Origin: Paramacrobiotus metropolitanus
Lineage: Eukaryota; Tardigrada; Eutardigrada; Parachela; Macrobiotidae
NCBI RefSeq assembly: GCF_019649055.1
Contig: NW_026570264.1
Coordinates: forward strand, 434,001 to 498,000
DNA length: 64,000 bases
Direction: 5' to 3'
The notes beneath the pieces are model-generated. The model did not search any database. It was not told where the DNA came from and saw nothing but the letters and a program-made list of their open reading frames with translations. Below, in pieces: positions 54,717 to 64,000 of this stretch (its first letter is position 1; each line of letters begins with the position of its first letter). A program made the position numbers and the translations under genes.

Positions 54717-54738
54717 ACCGAGGGGGTCCCCGAGGGGG
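54717..54738 (-). repeat. CCGAGGGGG double motif between polymerase and ANP32-like genes
   Basis: ACCGAGGGGGTCCCCGAGGGG, the same dispersed motif, in the spacer just downstream of the ANP32-like stop. Confidence 0.8.
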
Positions 54739-54771
54739 TGAAAACAGGAATAACGCAAATAAGACACCTAA

Positions 54772-55625
54772 CTAGTTCAGCATAACAACGTCGTCGTCGC
54801 TCTCCAGGTTGTCGCCGTCTTGTTCCGAGGCCGAGTCCGGGATCTCACCCGCGTCCGCTTCCGAGGTCAATTCATCCAAATCCGGTTCCGAGGCAGAGTC
54901 CGAGATGTGGTCCACATCATCGTCCGACAGCAACCAAGTATGGTCTGCAAGTATCCGCAAGAAATTGTAGCAAAGTCACATACAGAGTCAAAAATCAAAC
55001 AAATACCTGAGCCAGCCATCGACGCATCGTCATCCTCCTCCTCCTCCTCGCCATGGTCCGACTCGGGCTCTATGTTCATAAAATTTCCTAATTAAAATTT
55101 CACATAATACAAAGATAGCGGCGCAAACAATAAGATCGGCAGCAAAAACTACTCACCGTTCATTTCTTCATCGCTCTCGCTATCCACGTCGCCATCGTCT
55201 CCACTCCATCGCATAACCTGTGGGATTGCGCGGATCAGGTAACGGGAGTGGGTCCGGTTAACGCTGTTGCAGTACAAATCCACGGTATGGAGCGTGGGCA
55301 AGTTCTTCAGCGGCTCCAAGAAATCCACGCTGCTAATCCCGTTGTTGGCTAAAGTCAGTCGCTTCAGGTTTGGTGTCGCGGTTGCCAGGATCTCAAAGTG
55401 GGGGTTCTCCGCGTAGAAACCCAACTGGTTGTCGTTGAGCTGTAGGTACGTCAGGTTAGGCAACGTAGACAGACCAAGCAAAGACGACAATCCACAGGCG
55501 TTAGCGGACAGGCACTGCAGGTCCGTGAAGCGAGCGAGCGGTACGTCACGGAAATCGGCAAGAGGGAACTCATCCAGGATGATGGTCTTAGCATCATCAG
55601 GCTGGTCCCACAGGTAGGCATACAT
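54772..55625 (-). CDS. ANP32-like leucine-rich acidic protein (three exons)
   Basis: Exons 55625-55157, 55087-55007, 54944-54772; introns of 69 and 62 nt, GTGAGT/GTATTT donors, phases agree, about 240 aa (a longer start at 55679 is possible). The first exon holds four to five LRRs with the ANP32 pattern: LPNLTYLQLNDNQLGF, TPNLKRLTLANNGISSVDFL, LPTLHTVDLYCNSVN and the cap IPQVMRW. Exons 2 and 3 supply the acidic tail (HGEEEEEDDDASMAG; many Asp/Glu/Ser to the end). ANP32 proteins are nuclear histone-binding and phosphatase-inhibiting factors. Captured host gene is likely: introns, domain order and acidic tail are all cellular-like. The acidic tail is shorter than in animal ANP32. Role in the virus (chromatin, polymerase cofactor) is inference. 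Confidence 0.8.
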
Positions 55626-55679
55626 GTTGACAGCAGTGTACACAGGTGAACGAAACATAATGTAACAAACAGAATACAA

Positions 55680-57596
55680 CTAATACAACGCAAAGTAAAC
55701 GTGAAGCTGCGTATAAAAGCAGTTATAGTATGTACTTTAAAAACTGGGGATAATCTGCAGTGCATTGTACATATCGTTTTATAGTGGACCCCACGCTACG
55801 GCAATACTGAGAACGAAAATTCACAGGAGCCGTTAGCGAAAATTCGCACCAGTCTGCTGTGAAAATGTGCAAAAGCTGGTAACTGCGTACGCGAAGGTGG
55901 TTGGATGTCAGTGTAATATTGTACGACCGTGCTGTGAATTTGGGCAATTCAGTAGTAAGTAACTGCATACTCATGGTGGTTGACTGCCAAAAGTAACTGC
56001 CACCCGCACCCCCCTGTATATGGGCGGTCGCCCATAGACTTTGGTCCGTTTGAATGGGCTACAGTCCTGCATATAAGCACCGTTTCTTATGGGCCGTAGT
56101 CCGTAGTGCTGCTCCTGCCTTTTTCTCTTGCATACATCTCGGCGAACCTTACTTTTAACATTGCAAAAGGTAGAGAAAACCTTTAGAAGCTTTCTGGTAC
56201 AGAAAAAATTGCTGTTTGAGGCGAAAAACTTAAAGGAGAATAATTTTCGATAGACTTACGGTGAGATAGATTCTCTGCGTACACCCAAAATGTGTTTTCC
56301 TGTGTTCAAAGTGCTCTGGTTTACGTTATACGCTCCCACCAGCAACCTGCTGGGTACCGGAAAACCTCTGAAAGGGTTTTCCACCTTTCGGTATGTTGAT
56401 CAGAAGGTTTTACGGAGATCTGAATGAGAGAAAAAGCTGGAGTTTGACGCACGAGTCTGGGGAAACAGCCAGCTGGACAGTTAGTTGGCAACGTAGATGG
56501 CATCTTTCTCGTCTGCCTCATACCTGTAAGGTTCACCTAACATTCCTAAGAAAGGAAAAATTCAATGGGAAGATGAAAAAGTTGATTGATATAGAGGCAG
56601 AGTGATAAATAATAATACTTCGCTTTTACTCGCGTTCCGACCGCTTACAGAATACACCTTCACGTTCCGTCCACCTGTCTGCATTAGTAGACCCCCCTGC
56701 GCACGATTACATTTTTCTACGTAGCTCAGCATTCGCTTACTGTTAAATCCGCATCATTCGCTCACTTCAAACGCTCATCCCCCATGCATTACGGAATAAT
56801 ATCACTCAACCAATAGACTAAAAGATGGAGAAAAAATTTACAATATTTTTGATTACAAATAAGTGGAAATTTATGGCGCGAAGCAAATACGCTAAAACAA
56901 CAATTTAATATACGTGGAAAAAATTAAAAATTTTTCAAGCCTAAGTTAGTGACAATTCATAGAAATAAAAAGAAATTATCGATATCGGCGATCTTTCGTG
57001 CGCTTAAACATAATCAACGGCGAAGAGCTAGGCAGAGATCCTATGGTCTGTCTACGAGAAAGGAAAATGACTATAACTTTTCTTTATATGACCAATCCAC
57101 TTTTCTGCAAGCAAATAAAAAGTTACGCATTAATGACAGCACCCGGTTGTTGCATTAATGACAGCACCCGGTTTCTTTATACGCACTCCTCTTTTTTTAC
57201 TGTAGCGGAAAAACTGACATAATTAACTTAAAACGGAGGGCCTGTAATCAGCGGGGTGCAAAAAAGGAGTAGCTATAAAAAACGGAGGGGGTTAGGGGTG
57301 GCAATAGTGCCACTCGATTATTAAACGCAACTGTAATCAAGATCAGATGTAATCTGTAACAAGGTATTACTAATAATACTGTAAATGCTGGATGAAATGA
57401 CACCGCTTTTAGGTCCGGCCGTTCCCTGCCCCCTGCCGGACAGCACACGCGTTACGCAGAACGTCTCGCAGCGTGTGCGCTACATTCCGTACACCAGAGT
57501 CTGTGGTCCCATTCCATCTAGTGGCTACAGTATCTTAATGGTTTTTTAGCAAGAAATCACAGACGACCTTTCTTCTGATAATTTCGCTATCTCAAC
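55680..57596. other. Right spacer between ANP32-like gene and outer terminal repeat
   Basis: Contains the inner inverted repeat 55993-56113 and about 1.48 kb without a counterpart on the left side, with a tandem duplication GCATTAATGACAGCACCCGG at about 57124-57170. No recognised protein; the extra DNA is probably a later insertion or the deleted part of the left arm. Confidence 0.5.
55993..56113 (-). repeat. Right inner inverted repeat
   Basis: Reverse complement of 34928-35047, including the TATGGGCGGTCGCCCATA palindrome. Confidence 0.88.
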
Positions 57597-58583
57597 CGGC
57601 TGATACCTCTGACCGCAAGCCAATTTTTTGTGAAGCTCCTTATGATGCTTATATGCAAACCGAAAGAATGACTTTTACAGAAACGGTTGATGGCATTTAC
57701 AGAAAGGTTGATGACCTTTACAGAAGTGTTGATGACCTTTTTCAGAAAGGTTGAAGACCATTACAGAAAGGTTGATGACCTTTGCAGGAAGGTGGATGAC
57801 CGTTACAAAAGGTTGATGACCTTTGCAGAAAGGTTGATGAACTTTCTAAAAGGTTGATAAACTTTGCAGAATGGTTGATGATCTTTAAAGAAAGGTTTAT
57901 GACTTTCGACAGACAGGTGGACTACCATAACAACCCTCACTCAAGCTAGGAGTGCAATGACGCCCACATTTGAGTCTCCCTTAATATTCCGAACGCAGTA
58001 GTGTTCATAATTTTTTAGTTCTTAAGCACAAATGTTGGGAAAATGGTTACGGATAAAGTGCGCAAATAGCGGACGCGACAACCAAATAAAGACATCGGCG
58101 ACTTCCGCCTAAAGTTTGAAGTGTTGCGCTCTGATGTGCCAATACCTTATTCGTTACGTCTTTCTATAAGCACAGCTGAACATTTTGCAAAAGACAGTCC
58201 CCACAGCATGGCTTCGGCTACTTTGAGCGCATGTTATTATGACGCAAAGTGATTTCATGCGGACGGACTGTCACCAACTGCACACCATGGCCCCATTTTT
58301 AAACAATAGATGCCGAAAAGAAAATGCTAAGAAATAAGAAGTTAATGTTGAGAAAGCTTAGACAGCCAAACAGCAAGCAGAAAGATAAAATTAATAAATA
58401 TTATGTTGAGCAGCTGTGAGGATAACTTTCGCCAAAAAGGTGCAAAACTTCTGCAGAATGGTTGATGACCTTTAGGAAAGGTTGATCAGAAAGGTTGATG
58501 ACCTTTAGAGAAGGTTTATCAGAAAGGTTGATGACCTTCATTGAGCGTCAACCATCCACCCGTCAACCTTCCTGCCGGCTACA
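57597..58583 (-). repeat. Right outer terminal inverted repeat (~987 bp)
   Basis: Reverse complement of 33548-34532; ends CTTCCTGCCGGCTACA. Includes the GGTTGATGACCTTT arrays at about 57680-57910 and 58440-58560. Confidence 0.9.
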
Positions 58584-60557
58584 CGCGACCATAAACTGAT
58601 CACTGTTTCCATATGTGTGCAACACGTCTTTCCACCCCGCGACGGCAGCTGCAAGAAGCCGAACTTAAGCGCCGTTGAGCTTTCCAGTTCAAACAAGCGT
58701 TTTTTCACTTTCCTGTGTCCCATCTCCCCTTTTTAAAACCTGTTTAGTATGTAATATTCCAAAAATTCGTGAAAAAAGCAGAAAGTTCTTTTTCTATAAA
58801 AAAAACTACCTGTCTTGAACTAAGTTAGTCATGACTGCCTGCGTTTTCTGTTCTTACTTTGGGACCGTTTATTCTGCCTACGAGAAATTTCATCACCTAT
58901 GATTTTCTTCTTTTGCTATGAATAGCTTTGTTATTTAGAATTTTAGAATTTTTATTTTTCTCTTCATCTTTTAAAATAAGAAAGTTTCGAAAAAGAGTGC
59001 AGAAGCAGAAGTGTTTAGATTTTGGTGCTGAGTGCTGCCATTTTGCGCCGCCATCGCTGGCTGGCTAGCCGTGTTGCACACCCACGTGGCCCAGTGTTAA
59101 CATGCTCGGGCAGGGTGATCGGTTTATGGTCGCGCATTTGGCTTTGATCGGGCCAAGGAAGCTCCTCCTCGTAGGAAACTGACACTCTATCGGGTACCCC
59201 CCCCCCCCCGCTGGAGGGTTAACGATTAACGACGATAGGCCATCTTGCACGCACTTCACAGCAGACAAAATCGCATCTTCACTGTCCATTACTCCATTTG
59301 ACAAAAAGTCACAAATACAGATTTTAAAAAGATTTTGAATCTGTCGTTGATGCAACCTGAGCACTTTGATACAAACTAAATGCTACAAAAGTACTGGCAA
59401 AGTAAGTATTTTAAATAAATCAAAATTTTCAGTTAGTCATAGCACTGATAGCAGCTGCGAAAGTGTGAGTAATAACGTAACCGCCCATGCAGAGGGTTGC
59501 TCATATTGCTGGGGAGTCCAGATAACGGAGAGTAATATAAGGGGAGCCCAAATAAGGCAGTAATCGAAGTACTCTGAATTCGAATAATAAGACCCTGAGT
59601 CTGGCCGGTAATGACGAGAGTCTTTAATAAATTTGTAGTGTAGTTTAACTCAAGCGATAACAGCTATCTATACGAGAAATTATAAAGTATAATTCGAGAC
59701 GGTGCGATTTACGAACTGCTGGTAAACAACAGTGCGGCGCGGCGAGTTACCGACAAAGTTACCCTTGCTACCTGCACCGCATCACATTACGTTAAAGCTA
59801 CAGTCACCACCTGGGACTACTCCCCCTACTTTCTTCAAAACGAATTTCGACACCTCCAAAGGCTGCTGTCAGCTGGCCACCGCCTTTTTTACGCCCGTGC
59901 GTAATTGACAAACAGTCAAATCGTCGTCGTTTCTTTAAACAAGGTTGCCATGGCGCTGGATGGAAAAGTTCACAGTCGAACTTTGCCTATGCGGCAACTA
60001 TATATGTGTTTACCAACGCCGCCAACCGGTGTGCGTGCAAGAGACACTGAACGTAAGTGACCGGCAAAAATCGGCATCTCAACGGCAAGACAGCAACTCC
60101 GAAAATCAATGGTTTAACCCCTTGGTTAAAAATTGTGGCACCAAAAACGTACACATTCCCGTTATAAAAAAATGCATATGAAATGCAACTGCCGACTGCC
60201 GTCAGTTGCCACTGTTCAGGTAATCGTCCCATGTTCTGGCTGCTTTTTAGGCGTTCCAGGGTGTTATAATGTGTTAATAGAGAACCACAATTTCCTTATA
60301 CCCCAACTCGTGATACTGTTGCCGTAAGTTTTGGATGTGAGAAAACTAAACGGTCAACGGAAATGCATCACAGAACTAGGTGGCAAACTGTGGGTTATAC
60401 CGCAACAATTGGATCATGCGCATTTAAGTGTATATCAAAATCCTGGTTGAATCTGCGCCAGTTAGGAACATGGCAGCCTTCAGAACATCCTGATCCTAGA
60501 AAATGTTTGCTATTCACAAAGCATTACGGGAAAATAACGGCAGCGTGCGTGGCATAG

Positions 60558-60662
60558 TACAATGAAACCTCCGAGTTTGAACACCTCTGAGCCGTGAACA
60601 CCTCTGAACCCTGAACAAAAATTACGTACCGCGGGTGTTCAAGATCGGGAGATTCCACTGTA
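60558..60662. mobile_element. Pogo/Tigger-like MITE (105 bp)
   Basis: Starts TACAATGAAACCTCCGAG and ends ATTCCACTGTA, the inverted TACAGTGGAATCTCC-type terminus of pogo/Tigger elements. TA at both edges. Internal near-direct repeat TGAACACCTCTGA. Confidence 0.65.
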
Positions 60663-61790
60663 TACGGTACTCAGTCGATGTACATGCGATAATTATGCAG
60701 ACCAACTCACCTGCAGCCCGCAGAACACACGGCTGCTCATAACCATCTTGCTCAGTAGGTTCTACAGTGAAGAAACCGGCTGCTAAATGTGCACTTTTAG
60801 CAGTAAAAACATGGGCGCAACTAAAGATGATTTTATTGCCCCAGGATGGTGATACTTACATAACCTGTTCCCGATTTAGGGGAAACACTGTTAACACAGA
60901 GAACAACAACGACCAGCTTAATGTGTCAAGGCATGTTTCGTAATCCTTTCACTGATCCTGCTGCACGCTGGTAGTAAGAGCATTCATTTTAAATGTTATT
61001 CAACAAGAACTGCATATGACATTGACAACAGAGCTATTTGGACAAGCGGAAATAAGCGGAACTTGCTCGGAGTGACGGCAACTCAGGGAGCGGAAATTGC
61101 AGTGACTGCTGAATATGTAGTTTGAAGAAAATGCAAACTGACTGTTGCAGCAGCACTTGTGTAACTGGAAACTATAATTACATGTGGCCGGGCATTTTCG
61201 TGCTGATAATTTGTTTTTGTGCGAAAATAAGACGGGCGACCATCGCCTGTCAGCAGAGCGGAAAACATCTCGGTACTAAGCCAGAACAATCTGTTTTAAT
61301 TTCTTGCAATTGACGGTATGCGACAGGGCAGCCGCGCACGGACGGCAGCTGGTGAAAACCTGCGAGTGGTCGAAAGTCGCTGTTTCTGTCGCTAAGCATT
61401 GTTCGAAACAGCGACTTTAAATACTGCTGAATCACTTGATGATCTGTTAGCAAAACTAAGACCCACCAAAATGTACAGAAAAATTTGCTCTACATGGAAA
61501 TGTAGGCTGTCGCGTGGAAGTATATAACTGCAGTGACTTATTGTCGCCAACGCTTTGCACCATGAAATTCGGTGTAGTAAATTCTGTTATACTGCGCACC
61601 TTTAGTTGCCCTGATAGCGCTATGCTGGATTCTCTATTCGTTATACCACTCATACAGCCAATGAGCGTGTTCGCACCGGCACCGCCCCTCTACCGTCTAT
61701 CAGGAATACTGTTTTCTCCAGTTTCATGAAAAGGGGATTTTGCCGTAAAGATAGCAGCGATAAGTGTACGACCACGTGAGGATTTTTATG

Positions 61791-62174
61791 TCCTTATTCC
61801 GGCTCCCTATGAAGTTCGATCCCATATTCCGGTTCTTGGATAATTGAAAATGCATTTAAACTGAATTTACGGGAAACTTTGGGAAAATCGTTTTTTTTAT
61901 TAGAAAAACAATTACTGTATATCTATAACAATTAAAAAAAAAAGAAAAAACAATTCGCTTGATTTTTTCATACCTGTACGGTATTCACTGATTTTGTGTT
62001 ACTACTAAATATCGTACTGAAAACATCCATTAGGCTGTTTTTCTGTTTCATTTTATTAGACCTATAGATATAATTGGTTTTGCCAAAGTTTCCAATTAAT
62101 TCAGTTTAAATGCATTTTCAATTAGCGGGGAACCGGAATATGGGATCGAACTTCACAGGGTGCCGGAATAAGGA
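61791..62174. mobile_element. 384-bp MITE with ~85-bp inverted repeats
   Basis: Left arm TCCTTATTCCGG..., including TTCGATCCCATATTCCGG and AAAATGCATTTAAACTGAATT, is repeated as reverse complement at the right end. AT-rich centre, no coding capacity. Target duplication uncertain. Confidence 0.8.
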
Positions 62175-62939
62175 ATTTGTCGAAGTACAGATGCGTCTGT
62201 AATCAGTGTAATGCCAAACGTCATAGACCGCATCCCGGTATCTGTTACATTTCCGGTTGACGGCAGATTTAAAATATGTTTATCATGGTCATAATTATTT
62301 CTCGGAGGGTAAACCTCTTGTTTTAACATCCAGATTTCTCCGTAGATTGTTAATTTAAGAGGTTTTGTTGAAAGATTTTGCCGAGATCCGTTTAGATCGG
62401 GACGTCACTTCAAGGATAATCATCTGATCGGGAACGCTGGCATTCCGCGTGCCTATTAAATTTCCTGTAGTTTAGCAAAGCAAAGCAAAGCCAACGACAC
62501 CGGTAAAGGTTCGTCTTTGTTACCGAAAGCGTCTCGGAAAGGTTTCCCATTATCTCGTTGAGGTCATCACTTGGTCAATCCGCTGCAGTAAAATCTTTTG
62601 CTCCGACAAAGTTCTTAGGTAATAACTGATATACTGTAATTCTGTGATATAAGCGCTTTTGGACGCTGTTATTGAAACTTTGATCTGGAATTGTTCTTCC
62701 TTCCCTACAGGGAGGGAAAACTGTTCTTTATAAGGAACTTGATACGATATTACGCTACCTCAGGCCAATTTATTCGACATTAGTTGCTATCAGCGTTATT
62801 CCAGTAATTATTTTACCAATAGATTTACAGCTTATTTACCTGCAATAATTTAAACCTGATTTATCTGATTTGAAACATTTTTATCTTGTATAATTATAAT
62901 AAACTTTTCCGTCAACTTCAGCGGAATTTGTAACGCCCC

Positions 62940-64000
62940 GGCGCATTTCCCATCGCTGTTCATTGCTTCCGTAACCGCGTGTGCGTCGAAATATCTGATT
63001 CTCTGCTACACCAGAGCCATCGCCAATTACGCTCTTTTAGCCGGTCTGATTTTTTTCGAACAATCAAACTCGCGACAGCGATCGGGATGCCGTTTATTAA
63101 TTGCTCATTATTTAGCCTCGCACACCGCACTTTGCGCCATATCATATCCAAATGGCAGTGTCAATTTACCGTAAACAAGCTGTCGCTGTTCAAACCAATC
63201 CCCGATTCTGCGGACCAATAATGGCTCTGCAACTGACCCTGCGGGACGCGGCCAACTGGATCGACACGTACATTGCTGTCAACCGTGTCGTGGCGCTCTG
63301 CTTTCAGTCCCATTATCGCCAGTTTTCAGCGCGGTATTTGGAAAAGTTTATACTCACGGTGTTATGGATCGCTGCTGTCTGCTTAGCTAGTCTTGGATGT
63401 TTTGATTTAGGAGTTAAGTATCCGGTAATACCGTCGCGCAGTTGTATTATCGTGCAGAAAGATGTGTTTGGGCTGTTGACCCTAATAACCGGCTGTTACT
63501 GCCCGTTAGCTGTGGCAGGCGCAGGATATGGTCTAATTTGTTTGAGACTATTTATTCGTCGAAAAAAGAGGAACACAGTAGTGGACAATATACCGCAAGA
63601 TGTGGATACAAACGCGGACCACCGGCGTGCAATGAAGACCAACATGGTGTTCTTGTCCTTTCTTTGGAATGTGGTAGGATATTTGCTGTTCCCTGTAACC
63701 TTGGCGGTTGCGCCGGATACACAGGTCCGTCGCCCTCTAGTGACGTTGTGGCTGGGCTCGGTGCAGATGTTCGGTTATGCCACCAACCCGGTAAGTATGT
63801 TTATACAAATTCGATCACCCTGGATATTCAAGGACTGTTGAAACCTGACTTTATAGTGCTTGCTCTTTCAATGTATAGTGTATACCCGATAATTAAGGCA
63901 CGAATTTTTTAGGTGATGTTTTTCGTCATGAGCTTTGAATACCGAGCGGAACTGGCGCGTCTGTGCCGTCGGGTCTGGGATGGAATGCTCGGACATTCAC
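62940..64000 (+). CDS. Rhodopsin-family GPCR, partial and probably frameshifted
   Basis: Class A GPCR. TM1-TM2 are in one frame (ANYALLAGLIFF; CRLLIAHYLASHTALCAI). Near 63165 the frame changes by one base, then TM3 (LRDAANWIDTYIAVNRVVAL, DRY replaced by NRV), TM4, TM5, a loop with RRKKR and TM6-TM7 follow to 63790. A GTAAGT donor at 63791 and a TTTTTTAG acceptor at 63911-63912 lead into VMFFVMSFEYRAEL, the post-TM7 NPxxY-helix-8 region, which continues past the window. Ligand unknown. The frame change is either a lesion or a base error; no splice pair fits it well. Confidence 0.75.

Larger units (their letters stand above)
33548..58583. mobile_element. Element 2: complete 25-kb Polinton/adintovirus-like provirus
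   Basis: Bounded by TGTAGCCGGCAGGAAGG at left and its complement at right. It contains every core Polinton function: family B polymerase, retroviral-type integrase, packaging ATPase, adenain-like protease, double-jelly-roll capsid protein and penton-like protein. Transcription units: left block + (35820-40313), virion block + (40910-47632), a short minus gene, + genes 49085-50063, then polymerase and ANP32-like gene on minus. It is longer than the usual 15-20 kb because of accessory genes and long terminal repeats. I see no clean 5-6-bp target duplication at the chosen ends (GACCGCA versus CGCGACC). Confidence 0.9.
58584..62930. other. Host stretch without recognised gene
   Basis: Short frames only. 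Holds a C11 run near 59198, the Tigger-like MITE at 60558 and the larger MITE at 61791, with AGCAAAGCAAAGC short repeats near 62475. Nothing else supported. Confidence 0.4.

Noticed and set aside
33541-58590. A 6-bp target site duplication at element 2 ends
   Set aside because: Flanks (GACCGCA and CGCGACC) do not match; the exact boundary may differ from my choice or the site has mutated.

Overview
The window reads as genomic DNA of a small ecdysozoan-like invertebrate. Its genes are broken by very short spliceosomal introns (about 53-80 nt), and it carries a rhodopsin-family GPCR, cadherin-like secreted or receptor genes, LRR genes, a non-LTR retrotransposon tail and several MITEs. A tardigrade would fit, but that is inference and no marker gene proves it. 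About 35 kb of the 64 kb belongs to two different copies of a Polinton/Maverick (adintovirus-like) DNA virus-transposon.

Layout. 1-9942: the end of element 1, all on the minus strand: packaging ATPase (cut by the window edge), a TBP-like protein, two related two-domain small proteins, a BIR protein, and a family B DNA polymerase with possible extra N-terminal exons. 9943-33547: host DNA with an LRR gene and its broken duplicate, a LINE tail, two tandem cadherin-like genes (17.0-20.3 kb and 23.7-26.3 kb), a 744-bp foldback element inside one of them, a small secreted-protein gene, a hAT MITE and arrays of an AAAGGTCATCAACCTTT-type repeat. 33548-58583: element 2, about 25 kb, bounded by near-identical ~1-kb inverted repeats with a second inner inverted pair. 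58584-64000: host DNA with two MITEs and a GPCR gene that runs off the edge.

Element 2 has the whole Polinton core: packaging ATPase, retroviral-type integrase, penton-like minor capsid protein, double-jelly-roll major capsid protein, adenain-like protease, small virion-type proteins and a 7-exon DNA polymerase B that is open and in phase over about 1,289 codons. Around the core sits an unusual set of genes resembling eukaryotic regulators: a two-repeat TATA-binding protein, a probable double-PC4-like protein, an ANP32-like leucine-rich acidic protein, a spliced protein with two ubiquitin-like domains plus a zinc finger, and BIR (IAP-like) proteins. Element 1 independently carries TBP-like and BIR genes. 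I infer a nuclear virus lineage that brings its own promoter-recognition and chromatin/ubiquitin/apoptosis-modulating proteins while relying on host RNA polymerase II and the spliceosome; no RNA polymerase gene is visible.

The polymerase is intact, but some virion genes carry single lesions: an in-frame TAG in a BIR gene, an in-frame TGA in the capsid gene and a -1 break in the penton gene. The integrase ends at a perfect A AAA AAG slippery heptamer whose -1 frame encodes the missing end of a chromodomain. So this copy is either young and starting to decay, or partly uses recoding.
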